Shown in pieces: positions 40,301-48,669 of a stretch of 64,000 bases of DNA; position 1 is the stretch's first letter, and every line of letters starts with the position of its first letter. The position numbers and the translations under genes are program-made. This DNA comes from an uncultured Clostridia bacterium (GTDB lineage Bacteria; Bacillota; Clostridia; UBA1381). Location of the stretch: the NCBI GenBank assembly GCA_934454215.1, contig CAKSGG010000001.1:1-64000 (forward strand), read 5' to 3'. The notes under the pieces are model-generated. The model had not been told where the DNA came from, did no database searches, and saw nothing but the letters and a program-made list of their open reading frames with translations.

Positions 40301-40811
40301 GCTTTCAAACGATACGGCAGCAAAGCTTAACGTGACGGGAAACGAGCTTTCAATAGAAGCGTCGGATAAGAGTGTGAAAACAACTCATGATATACGTATG
40401 CTGTCGCCCAAGGAACGTGTTAAGGTTATGATTAACTGCGGAGATATGAACGACTGGAATGCGTTTGCGGTTAAGCAGATTGCAACCGATAAAAATATGA
40501 TAACGGGAATGAAGGGTTATTATATTGTATTCAAGAAAGACGCTATCGAATTGCAAAGGTATCCGACTGTAGGCGGAGCGATTAAGACAAGCGTCGTGAA
40601 TACGGGAATATTACAGCCGAATACATGGCATGAGGTTGAGGTCGGATGCGAAAAAACCGAAACGGGAGGTTCTAAAATTACGTTTATTGTTGACGGCAAA
40701 ACTATATTTGATTACAATGACGAAGATTCGCCTATAAACGATTTGGGATATTTCTCAATCCAGAACAACGGTGCTGATTCAAGAATGATAAAGATTAGGG
40801 GAATTGAATAA
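37371..40811 (+). CDS. Secreted beta-helix enzyme with FN3-like and LamG-like domains (TTG start)
   Basis: The protein has 1146 residues. TTG at 37371 is the start: AAGGGGG lies eight bases upstream and MKVKLIISVFACLAMTALT reads as a signal peptide ending at ANA. The beta-helix runs from about 77 (AIYIAKNGDDSNSGTIDKP) to about 770. It includes VYVREG-like VIYVREGIYD, PGEWYLDKSTGILYVYP and NHVRYNYFHH...FGIYFDD. An FN3-like domain (about 780-880) and a LamG-like domain (about 965-1146) end the protein. The pattern resembles GH141/GH120-type and related beta-helix glycosidases, with pectin side chains the likely target. Family assignment is inferred. It is co-transcribed with its neighbours. Confidence 0.78.
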   Translation: MKVKLIISVFACLAMTALTANAQNSHDFTFGLSDEFPAVMSFSKDETGEDTFKRFQQVRSELPDELPIFEPYETEGKQAIYIAKNGDDSNSGTIDKPLKTFDEAFARTARADKSGDGFVIYVREGIYDMSNGLNIPDKISGTEDCPVIISAYPNENVKLTGGISVKGSEFKVADDEVAMRKLPESAKGKVYSVNLKDLGYTEYPSITRTTAPKLTVDGTEYTVARWPNAENVAMKKYEGEDAVNGVIDQGPVAEDAITGAKPEPDYGQGFEFCILDPRPFSWENTDDIWVYGSFFAEYLQNYERIKGMNPEKSSLRMYGGNANYGANYNSHHTYYYLNVLEELDIPGEWYLDKSTGILYVYPVKDLKDSSVDIAMSTNNIITFDKGTEYVVLNGIEVTGTTSVGIKLSGYRNVIQNCTIKECGSSVKYENAKNCGTICSKLYGSIAIDNTLTSKSVADDQNLRPTRNFIQNNIVYDAQINVRYGVQHIVSHNTILNCPGMCIYIANTEESIIEFNEVAGGPYRTIDGGMIYLEGGTNNIYNHVRYNYFHHSTMTIRNYPFGIYFDDVTSNCFAYGNIVQQGCMFMHGGSNNTYYNNVIIDNTSSSPSVYNSNNYYRGGMLEALKGYLFGGSRVYWNNNGNMKIGQVTWKNRYPAVYSFFEESRAVEKARLNPNYTFGELDKEWIRPRRGVYMNNLMYNSNPPSNDNELEGGTALWKDNYNAPKENSPFIDYDNLNYNIASYDELRKNIPTFEEIPAQERRGVSDIVEKIKQSEKIYPMSPIPPESGREFINNVSFKWTKNPEAQYYYFELSTDEKFENIIADKKSTYNYFVLADDLDIDTTYYWRVTAYSYGQCVENKVVVMDTASFRTYTYEEAAARTTLDTSGYTSSREKIMEIVEKYVNEDNGTDIGIGVYKQGTKERIAKLIEDADKRMEGYALQAEVEKEIKYIDSEYINILNENAIPYVRTYKTMNISDWKLSNDTAAKLNVTGNELSIEASDKSVKTTHDIRMLSPKERVKVMINCGDMNDWNAFAVKQIATDKNMITGMKGYYIVFKKDAIELQRYPTVGGAIKTSVVNTGILQPNTWHEVEVGCEKTETGGSKITFIVDGKTIFDYNDEDSPINDLGYFSIQNNGADSRMIKIRGIE

Positions 40812-40836
40812 TATGGTATTTTGAAAAGGAGATAAA

Positions 40837-42531
40837 ATGTATATTTACAAAACACATTTAACAGCAGATAATTTTATTAACAGCACAGACACCTTATTAA
40901 AGCCTCAATATCTTGATGAGTTGAATATGAGATGTGATTCATTTAGAGGTAAGCCTATTCCGACATTGGAGTTTTCAAAATTCAGACTATATGATGAAAC
41001 GGGAAACAGAAGCATATATCAACAGAGATATTATTGTGATTTGCGAATGAGACTTACCTCATTCGCAATCAGAACATGGCTGTTTCACGAAGAGGAGGAT
41101 GTTCGGGAGCTTGAAGATATTTTATGGGCAATATGTGATGAATATACGTGGGCTTTGCCTGCGCATCTTGGCGGTATTTTAACAAATGACAGTATTTCTC
41201 CGCAATGGATTGACTTGTTCGCTGCCGAAACGGGACAATCCATTGCCGAAATTTTGTCGCTTTGCGGAGAATACGTTCATGAAAAAGTAAAAAAGAGATG
41301 TATTGACGAAGTTTTTAGAAGAATAATCAATGTGTTTGAAGCGGAAGAAATCGGCTGGGAAAAACTGCTCAATAATTGGGCGGCAGTATGCGGCGGCTGC
41401 GTGGGAATGACAGCATTATATTTGATTGAAGATGAGGAACGATTAAAAAAGATTACCGACAGAGCTGCGAACAGCTGCAATATGTTTATAAAATCATGCT
41501 CCGATGACGGTGCGTGCCCCGAGGGTATTTCTTACTGGAATTATGCAATGCAGTATTATACGGCATTTAATGAATTGCTGAACGAACGCATGGGTCAAAG
41601 CATTGTACGTGACGAACAGAAAATAAAAAGAATTGCCGAATTTCCGTCGTTTGCAATATTTGAGAACAATAACTCCATACGATTCGGAGATGTTTGGTGG
41701 CAAAAGTCTGCGTTTGGGGTTTTGTGCAAGCTTAAAGAAAGATATGGTGTTCCGATTCCTATTGCGGAATGTTATGACAGGCTGATCGATAACTGCGCCA
41801 GAACCTGCGGCGCAATAAGAAATATAGCATGGTTTAATGACAAATTTTTGCATAATAATGCACGTTGTGACGATGTTATTTTTAATCGTGTTCAGTGGGC
41901 TGTATTAAACAGGGACAATGCAAGGCTGGTTATAAAAGGCGGTGTGAATTGCGGAGACCATAATCATGCGGATATAGGGTCGTTTATGTACATAAAAAAC
42001 GGATGTGTATTATGTGACGATGTTGGGTGTGCACAATATTCATCATCTACGGATAAGCTTATAAGACAATCATTGACCCACTCGGTGCCTGTAGTAAACA
42101 ATACTTCGCAGGGGTGGGGAAAAGAATTTTCGGCAGACGTGTTTGAGAAAATTGACGATAAAATCCATATTTCATTTGCGGGAGCGTATAAAAAAGAGGC
42201 GGGCTTAACTGCTTTAAACAGATATGCACAGATAAATGAAAACGGTTTGACAATACGTGATTGCTTCGAGTTTGAAAATGACAAAAATATTGTTTCTGAC
42301 AGAATAATTACAAAATATGACCCGAAAATCTCAGACGGAAAAATACAGTTATTACAAGGTGACGGAAAAATAGCGGAAATTAATTATGATAAAGCTTTAA
42401 CGGTAAATATTTCAAGCTTGGACTATGAAAAACCGTGGGGAGGAATACAGAAGATTTATATGATTGATTTTTGCGGAAAAACTGATAATAAGCAATGTGA
42501 AATAAAATACAGTGTTGCTTATTCGGAATAA
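40837..42531 (+). CDS. Cytoplasmic heparinase II/III-like lyase
   Basis: The protein has 564 residues and no signal peptide or membrane segment. The N-terminal two thirds are helix-rich, like the alpha/alpha toroid of heparinase II/III and alginate lyase families. The C-terminal part holds the diagnostic GDHNHADIGSFMYIKNG block (around 370) followed by a beta-sandwich. Members cleave uronic-acid-containing chains by beta-elimination, so breaking of imported oligouronides is the likely task. The exact substrate is unknown. It is the last gene of locus 1, with AAAAGGAGATAAA before the ATG and a strong terminator after it. It is the only obviously intracellular enzyme of this locus. Confidence 0.85.
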   Translation: MYIYKTHLTADNFINSTDTLLKPQYLDELNMRCDSFRGKPIPTLEFSKFRLYDETGNRSIYQQRYYCDLRMRLTSFAIRTWLFHEEEDVRELEDILWAICDEYTWALPAHLGGILTNDSISPQWIDLFAAETGQSIAEILSLCGEYVHEKVKKRCIDEVFRRIINVFEAEEIGWEKLLNNWAAVCGGCVGMTALYLIEDEERLKKITDRAANSCNMFIKSCSDDGACPEGISYWNYAMQYYTAFNELLNERMGQSIVRDEQKIKRIAEFPSFAIFENNNSIRFGDVWWQKSAFGVLCKLKERYGVPIPIAECYDRLIDNCARTCGAIRNIAWFNDKFLHNNARCDDVIFNRVQWAVLNRDNARLVIKGGVNCGDHNHADIGSFMYIKNGCVLCDDVGCAQYSSSTDKLIRQSLTHSVPVVNNTSQGWGKEFSADVFEKIDDKIHISFAGAYKKEAGLTALNRYAQINENGLTIRDCFEFENDKNIVSDRIITKYDPKISDGKIQLLQGDGKIAEINYDKALTVNISSLDYEKPWGGIQKIYMIDFCGKTDNKQCEIKYSVAYSE

Positions 42532-42539
42532 TAATGCCG

Positions 42540-42574
42540 GGGACTGCTGCATTCAGTGCAGCAGTTCTTTTTTT
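42540..42574 (+). terminator. Rho-independent terminator ending locus 1
   Basis: GACTGCTGCA (42542-42551) pairs with TGCAGCAGTTC (42557-42567), followed directly by seven T residues to 42574. It separates the lyase gene from the second importer operon. Confidence 0.92.
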
Positions 42575-42613
42575 AATGACAAAATAAATCCCTCAAATTG
42601 CAATATTCTTCAC

Positions 42614-42642
42614 TATACACTGCGTTTGGGATATGTTATAAT
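42614..42642 (+). promoter_or_regulatory. Promoter of locus 2 importer operon
   Basis: TATACA (42614-42619) is followed after 17 bases by TATAAT (42637-42642), which is extended by TGT (TGTTATAAT). It lies 30 bases upstream of the first permease start. This gives locus 2 independent control. Confidence 0.7.
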
Positions 42643-42672
42643 AAATTCATAAAAGAAATTGGAGCGATGACT

Positions 42673-43611
42673 ATGAAGTTAAAGGAAAGAAAAGCAGGCT
42701 TGAAAAAGAAACGTATCGACACAGACAGTCTGCAAATTTATTCTCTCGGGGTAATCCCCTTGGTTTTGGTATTCATATTTAATTATCTGCCCTTGGGCGG
42801 ACTGGTTATAGCGTTTAAAAATTACAGATACGACAAAGGAATATTAGGCAGCGAATGGGTGGGGCTTGATAATTTCAGTATGCTGATAAAATCAAACGAC
42901 TTTTTCAAAATAACGAGAAACACCCTGTGCATGAATGCGGTATTTATAATAGTCGGCACAATATGCGCCGTATTGCTTGCGATACTTTTGTTTGATTTAA
43001 AAAGCAGATTAAGTACGAAAATATATCAGACAATATTAATTACGCCCACATTCCTGTCATGGGTAGTGGCGGCGTATATGGCATATGCGATACTTCATCC
43101 GAGCTACGGATTTCTTAATAAAATTCTTGAAGCTATGGGAATCGGGAAAATAGACTGGTACTCAAAGCCCAATGCGTGGCCGGTAATACTGACGATAGCC
43201 AATGTATGGAAAAATGTCGGAATGGATTCGGTCATATACTATGCGGCGCTTATGGGACTTGACGCAGCGCTTTTTGAGGCGGCAGAGGTCGAGGGCGCAA
43301 AAAAATATCAGGTAACATGGTACATAACAATTCCGTCGTTGATTTCATTGATTACAATACTTACAATATTGAAAATAGGAAACATATTCAGGGCAGACTT
43401 CGGATTGTTCTATCAACTGACAAGAAACGTCGGAGCTTTATACGAAACGACCGACGTAATAGATACGTATGTATTCCGTACTCTGAGAGTTTTGGGTGAT
43501 TTGGGCGTTTCGTCGGCGGTGGGATTTTTGCAGTCGGTGGTAGGCTTTATACTTGTTATGCTTACTAATTTTGCCGCAAAGAAAATTGACCCCGAAAACG
43601 CATTGTTCTAA
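42673..43611 (+). CDS. Sugar ABC importer permease, LplB-type (second copy)
   Basis: This 312-residue permease with about six hydrophobic segments is closely related to the one at 14838. It shares QIYSLGVIPLVLVFIFNYLP near the N-terminus and the EAA loop LFEAAEVEGAKKYQVTWYI. The ATG at 42673 has TTGGAG eight bases upstream. ATG 42667 is too close to it, and a more distant upstream ATG would lie at the promoter. It forms the second importer with the next two genes. Confidence 0.93.
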   Translation: MKLKERKAGLKKKRIDTDSLQIYSLGVIPLVLVFIFNYLPLGGLVIAFKNYRYDKGILGSEWVGLDNFSMLIKSNDFFKITRNTLCMNAVFIIVGTICAVLLAILLFDLKSRLSTKIYQTILITPTFLSWVVAAYMAYAILHPSYGFLNKILEAMGIGKIDWYSKPNAWPVILTIANVWKNVGMDSVIYYAALMGLDAALFEAAEVEGAKKYQVTWYITIPSLISLITILTILKIGNIFRADFGLFYQLTRNVGALYETTDVIDTYVFRTLRVLGDLGVSSAVGFLQSVVGFILVMLTNFAAKKIDPENALF

Positions 43612-43633
43612 TTTATTGAAAGGCTATGATGAT

Positions 43634-44515
43634 ATGAGAAAGAGAACTTTGAAAAATCAGCGTGCACTGAATGTTATATTTATAATATTATGTATACTTA
43701 TTGTGTTTCCGCTGCTGCTTGTTATAAGCGTTTCGGTATCGTCCGAAACGGATATTATAAACAACGGCTACAAGCTTATTCCCGAGCATTTTGATTTGTC
43801 CGCATATAAATACATATTTAAAAATTCGCAGGCGGTTATGGACGCTTACGGAATTACGATATTAAGCTCGGTGCTGTTCACGCTAATAAGCGTAAGCTGT
43901 ATGTCGGGCGTTGCGTATATGCTGTCAAAGCGCAATCTTAAAGGAAATTCGTTTTTTTCCTTTTACCTGTTCTTTACAATGCTTTTCAGCGGAGGACTTG
44001 TTCCGTCATACATACTTATAACGCAGTACCTGCATTTGGACGATACACTTTGGGTTCACATTATCCCAGGCGTTGTAAGCCCGTGGTATGTGTTTATGAT
44101 AAGAACATTTTTCCAGGGGCTTCCGCAGGAAATTCTGGAGTCGGCAAGAGTTGACGGTGCAAATCAGTATACTATATTTTTCAGAATAGTAATACCGCTG
44201 TCAAAATCCGTTATTGCGGCTGTTTCCCTGTTTATGTTTTTGGGTAAATGGAATGACTGGAACACCTCGATGCTTTACATAAACAATAACGAAAGATTGA
44301 TTTCACTGCAATATCTTCTGCAAAGAATTATGCAGAACATAAAGGTTTTGCAGGACAGCGGAATGGATACAGAAATGATGAGCGATATAAAAGTACCGTC
44401 GGAAACGGTCAGAATGGCGATGGCGGTTGTTGTTGCCGGACCGGCGCTTTTGATATTCCCGTTCTTTCAGAAATACTTTGTAAAGGGCATGACGGTAGGA
44501 GCAGTAAAGGGTTAA
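43634..44515 (+). CDS. Sugar ABC importer permease, YtcP/LplC-type (second copy)
   Basis: This permease has 293 residues, the same length as its paralogue at 15802. It shares long blocks with it, such as SGGLVPSYILITQYLHL and FLGKWNDWNTSMLYIN. The EAA-like loop is LESARVDGANQYTIFFRIVIP. The start is the ATG at 43634, which has GAAAGG about ten bases upstream. Frames reaching further upstream overlap the previous permease and have no similarity. Together with the neighbours it makes a membrane channel for oligosaccharide uptake. Confidence 0.93.
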   Translation: MRKRTLKNQRALNVIFIILCILIVFPLLLVISVSVSSETDIINNGYKLIPEHFDLSAYKYIFKNSQAVMDAYGITILSSVLFTLISVSCMSGVAYMLSKRNLKGNSFFSFYLFFTMLFSGGLVPSYILITQYLHLDDTLWVHIIPGVVSPWYVFMIRTFFQGLPQEILESARVDGANQYTIFFRIVIPLSKSVIAAVSLFMFLGKWNDWNTSMLYINNNERLISLQYLLQRIMQNIKVLQDSGMDTEMMSDIKVPSETVRMAMAVVVAGPALLIFPFFQKYFVKGMTVGAVKG

Positions 44516-44555
44516 ATTTATATTGCCGTGAAATATCGGCGGAATGGAGGATTTT

Positions 44556-46007
44556 ATGTATAAAAGAATAACGGCTCTTGTGCTTGCAGGAGCAATGACG
44601 GTGCCGCTTGCGGCGTGCAAAAGTGAAAAGGAGGCGCAAAAAAGCGACGTTCCTACGCTTACATGGCTTGTTCCGGGGGATAAGCAGAACGATATGGCAA
44701 GGGTAACGGAAAAAATCAATGAAATGCTTGAAGAAAAAATAGGCGCTCATCTGGATTTGCAGTTTATTGATACGGGAAGCTATACCGAAAAAATAACAAT
44801 GAACATGGCAAGCGGTAGCAGTTTTGACCTGTGCTTTACGGGATATGTAAATCCGTATTTGCAGTCGGTGGAACGAGGCGGTTATCTTTGCCTTGACGAT
44901 TACATGAAGGATTCGGCGCTTAACGATATTATACCCGATTATGCACTGGAATCGGCAAAGTATGACGGAAAGCTTTACGGAATACCGAATTTGCAGGTTC
45001 TTGCAAACTGTGCGGGTTTGTACATACGTGAGGACTTGGCTGACGAATACGGACTTAAAACCGAGGATATAAAATGTCTTGAAGATATAGAGCCGTTTCT
45101 TGAATGGGTGAAACAGAATCATCAGGACGTATATCCGTTCAGGACGGGCGCATATGCAGGCGGTTTGAGAAAGACGGAGCAGGATATGCAGGGTGACACA
45201 TTTGTGGACTGTGCGTTTGCTTATACCGACAGCGACGGCAGTGTGAAGGTAATCCCCACATATGAAACGCCGACGTTTTTGAACGAGCCTAAGCTGATAC
45301 GGAGCTGGTTTGAAAAGGGCTATATACGCTCGGACGTTGCAAGCGTGCTTGACGATTCAAGCGAGGTTGCGGCAGGAAAATTTGCGGTATGGCGCGGCAG
45401 CTATAAGCCCGGGTACGAGCAGGAAAGAAACAGCAAAAACAGCGTAAAGGCTAAAATAATACAAATAGGAGAGCCTATTATGTCAAACGGTGCGGGAAAT
45501 ACGGCAATGACTGCAATCAATAAAAAGACGCAGTATCCCGATTTGGCGTTTAAGCTGTTAGAGCTTGCAAACACGGACGTTGAATTTTATAATCTTCTCT
45601 GCTACGGCATAGAGGGAACTCACTATATTTTAGATGAGGATAAAAAAGTATCGTACGTTGAAAATTCGGGATATTTTCCTGCGGCGGACTGGAAATTCGG
45701 AAATCAGTTCAACGCCTACATAATAAAGGATCAGGACAGCGATGTTTGGGAAAAAACAAAGGAATTTAACGATAATGCGTATAAATCAAAGCTGCTCGGC
45801 TTTACTCTTAATACTGATTCGATAAGAACGGAGGTTGCGCAGGTGTCAAAGATTGTCGGACAGTACGGCGCTTTTTCAAAAGGCTCCGAGCCGATTGAAA
45901 ATTACTTTGACAATTATGTAAGCGACATGGAAAAAGCCGGAGTTAAAAAGATATGCGATGAGGTGCAAAGACAGGTAGACGAATGGCTTGCAAATAATAA
46001 AAAGTGA
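44556..46007 (+). CDS. ABC importer substrate-binding lipoprotein (second copy)
   Basis: This 483-residue lipoprotein has a signal ending in the lipobox PLAAC (Cys22), then a family-1-like solute-binding fold. PTLTWLVPGDKQND and SFDLCFTGYVNPYLQSVE align with the binding protein at 16745, so the two importers are paralogous but divergent enough to bind different sugars. The ATG at 44556 follows TGGAGG by five bases; an ATG at 44544 lies before that site. It is co-transcribed with the two permeases just upstream. Confidence 0.92.
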   Translation: MYKRITALVLAGAMTVPLAACKSEKEAQKSDVPTLTWLVPGDKQNDMARVTEKINEMLEEKIGAHLDLQFIDTGSYTEKITMNMASGSSFDLCFTGYVNPYLQSVERGGYLCLDDYMKDSALNDIIPDYALESAKYDGKLYGIPNLQVLANCAGLYIREDLADEYGLKTEDIKCLEDIEPFLEWVKQNHQDVYPFRTGAYAGGLRKTEQDMQGDTFVDCAFAYTDSDGSVKVIPTYETPTFLNEPKLIRSWFEKGYIRSDVASVLDDSSEVAAGKFAVWRGSYKPGYEQERNSKNSVKAKIIQIGEPIMSNGAGNTAMTAINKKTQYPDLAFKLLELANTDVEFYNLLCYGIEGTHYILDEDKKVSYVENSGYFPAADWKFGNQFNAYIIKDQDSDVWEKTKEFNDNAYKSKLLGFTLNTDSIRTEVAQVSKIVGQYGAFSKGSEPIENYFDNYVSDMEKAGVKKICDEVQRQVDEWLANNKK

Positions 46008-46022
46008 TAAGGAAGAATGTTA

Positions 46023-48635
46023 ATGAAAAATAGGTTTTTGAGTGCGCTGCTGACTGTTTCCATGCTGTTTGGCATATGTGCGGTGCAGGTGCGTGCGGCG
46101 GATTATACGATTCTTTATATATCCCCGAGCGGAAGTGATTCGGGGGACGGAAGCATACAGTCGCCTTACAGAACGATTGAAGCGGCAAAGAATAAAATAA
46201 AAGCCTTAAAGGCGGACGGAGCGCTTGCAAAAGACGGAGCGGTTGTGTATCTGCGTGAGGGAAAATATCCGAGAACGTCGCCGCTTGTTTTTACGGCAGA
46301 GGATTCGGGAAGTGAAAATGCGCCGATTGTATACCGTTCATATCCGGGGGAAAGAGCAGAGCTTGTAGGAGGAATAACGGTGACGGCGGCGCAGTTTGCC
46401 CAAACGACCGACACTGCGTTTTTGAACCGAATTAAGGACGTGAATGCAAGGGCAAATATAAAGCAGGTAAATTTAAGACAGTGCGGTTATTCGGGAGCAC
46501 TGCCGAAGGTCGTATATAAAGAGCCATGGTATGAAACGGTGGGAATAGAAACGCCGTACTTTGAAAATCCTTTGAGCGTGTACTGCGGAGAGCAGCTTTT
46601 AACTCCTGCAAGATACCCCAACGGTACGGATACAATAAAGATTACGGACGTTATTGACAAAGGACAGGATTTGGACTACTGGCTTGAACGAAGAAAGGGA
46701 ACGGATAAATATATAGAACCCGAGGACAGAGATAAAACCGCAGGATTTACAATTAAATGCAATGACGACAGAGTGTTTGACTGGGTTGATTCGAGCGGCA
46801 AAAACAAAACGGGCGGGCTGTTGTACGGCTATTGGTCAAACGGCTGGTCGCAGTTTTATGTTGACTTTACAGCAGACAAAACGGCAAAAACAATAAAGTC
46901 CACGATGCCGATACATTTCAGCACGGGTATGACGGGCGGCTCGGCATGGTATTTCTGGGGAGTGAATATGCCGGAGGAGCTTGATTATCCTGGTGAGTAC
47001 TATGTCGATTCAAACGGTATGATGTACATATATTTACCGCAGGGAGCGGAAGAAAACGGAATAACCGTGTCGGTTTTAAATTCTCACATGATAGAGGCTC
47101 AGGGAGCGTCGTACATAACATTTAAGGATATTGATTTTTCTTATGCAAACGGCGGTGTTTTCAGAACCGAAACGGCAGACCATTTTGAATTTTACGGCTG
47201 CAATATAACGCTTGCAAAGGAAACGTCGGTAGTGGGCGGAACGAACAACGGTTTCAGAAACTGTACTTTCAGCAAGGTGGATATAGCGGTACAGCTATAC
47301 GGCGGCGACAGAACCACTCTTACGCCCGCAAACAATTATATAGAAAACTGCGAGGTAAGCGAGTTCGGATATTTCAACAAAACAAAGCAGGGAATATATG
47401 TATGCGGAGTCGGCAATACTGCAAAATTCAATGAAATTCATAACGGTCCTTATACGGGAATTTCGTTTCTCGGCAATAATCACACGATAGAATATAATAA
47501 TGTCTATGACGTTGTAAAGGAAACGAGCGACCAAGGTGCGGTTTATGCGACAAACAACTCCGTGACGGACAGAGGAACGGTTTTAAGATATAACTATATA
47601 CATGATTCCTCATCAGTGCAGACAAGTCAGGCAACGGTCGGAATATATCTTGATAACGTTATGAGCGGTACGCTTGTCGCAGGCAATATAATTTCCGATA
47701 TTCAGAACGGTTCGGGTATCGGAATACATTTGGGCGGCAGCCGCGATACGATTTTATATAACAACATAATCACAGATACGGGAACGCCGATATTCTTCGA
47801 CGACCGTTCAAATTGGGAATCGTTCACTAACCCGACTACGGGACACATATTCAGAAGTCTTGCGGAGATTGACTATAAATCCGAGATTTGGAGAAAAGCA
47901 TATCCCGAATTGTATAATATAATGGAAAATCAGCCGACAATGGCAATGGGGGATATTTGCAAAAATAATCTTATAGTCAATTCGGGAAAGATTGTAACGG
48001 CGGATTCATATAAGGACATAGTTATCAAAAATAATTATGAAACGGGCAGCGACCCGGGGTTTTATGACAGCGCAAACGGTATGTATCTGTTAAAGAACGA
48101 TTCAAACGTATTCAGAGCCGTACCCGAATTTAAACAGCTGCCGATTACAAGAATGGGAAGATATAACCAAAGGGCAAAGGACAGAACAAGCGGAGCGGCG
48201 GTTATCTGCACTGACAGCCCGTATATGTATGCGGACGGGGAAATGAGTATGCTTGATTCGTCAAACGGCAGTATTTTCCCGAGAATATATTACGGGGTTC
48301 TGTATGTTCCGCTCAGGAGTACCGCCGAAAAGCTGGGTGCCTCTGTGGAATACGAGGGTAACACGGCGACAGTAACTTACAATTCAATCGTTTCAAGTGT
48401 AACTCTTAACTCAAAAACGGCGCAGAAGGATTCGCAGGAAATAACACTTCAGGGAAATGCGGCTTTGATAGACGGTTCTATGTATGTTCCGTCAAGCGCT
48501 TTTAATCAGCTTATGGATTTGAAGGTATATACAAATGAAAACGGCGTTACGTCAATCAGCGACGGAGATATATTTACGCCGGGGGCAGACCAAAACATTC
48601 TGGATTATCTGCATGAGGAATTGACACTGTATTAA
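46023..48635 (+). CDS. Secreted beta-helix enzyme with copper-amine-oxidase-N-like tail
   Basis: The protein has 870 residues from the ATG at 46023 (AAGGAAG lies seven bases upstream; ATG 46017 is too close). A signal peptide ends at VRA. The right-handed beta-helix runs from about 30 (LYISPSGSDSGDGSIQSPY) to about 720, with VVYLREGKYPRTSPL, an ELVGG turn, YPGEYYVD and LRYNYIHDSS...VGIYLDN. The C-terminal 125 residues (YVPLRSTAEKLGASVEYEG, then SMYVPSSAFNQLMDL) resemble the copper amine oxidase N-terminal-like domain found on many Clostridia surface proteins. GH141 or a related pectin glycosidase family is my best guess. It is the first enzyme gene of locus 2. Confidence 0.78.
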   Translation: MKNRFLSALLTVSMLFGICAVQVRAADYTILYISPSGSDSGDGSIQSPYRTIEAAKNKIKALKADGALAKDGAVVYLREGKYPRTSPLVFTAEDSGSENAPIVYRSYPGERAELVGGITVTAAQFAQTTDTAFLNRIKDVNARANIKQVNLRQCGYSGALPKVVYKEPWYETVGIETPYFENPLSVYCGEQLLTPARYPNGTDTIKITDVIDKGQDLDYWLERRKGTDKYIEPEDRDKTAGFTIKCNDDRVFDWVDSSGKNKTGGLLYGYWSNGWSQFYVDFTADKTAKTIKSTMPIHFSTGMTGGSAWYFWGVNMPEELDYPGEYYVDSNGMMYIYLPQGAEENGITVSVLNSHMIEAQGASYITFKDIDFSYANGGVFRTETADHFEFYGCNITLAKETSVVGGTNNGFRNCTFSKVDIAVQLYGGDRTTLTPANNYIENCEVSEFGYFNKTKQGIYVCGVGNTAKFNEIHNGPYTGISFLGNNHTIEYNNVYDVVKETSDQGAVYATNNSVTDRGTVLRYNYIHDSSSVQTSQATVGIYLDNVMSGTLVAGNIISDIQNGSGIGIHLGGSRDTILYNNIITDTGTPIFFDDRSNWESFTNPTTGHIFRSLAEIDYKSEIWRKAYPELYNIMENQPTMAMGDICKNNLIVNSGKIVTADSYKDIVIKNNYETGSDPGFYDSANGMYLLKNDSNVFRAVPEFKQLPITRMGRYNQRAKDRTSGAAVICTDSPYMYADGEMSMLDSSNGSIFPRIYYGVLYVPLRSTAEKLGASVEYEGNTATVTYNSIVSSVTLNSKTAQKDSQEITLQGNAALIDGSMYVPSSAFNQLMDLKVYTNENGVTSISDGDIFTPGADQNILDYLHEELTLY

Positions 48636-48669
48636 ATTATAATAAAAAAGAAAGGCTATGGTGATATTT

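Noticed and set aside
44525..44540. GCCG/CGGC pairing before the second binding lipoprotein gene
   Set aside because: Only four base pairs; not distinguishable from chance.
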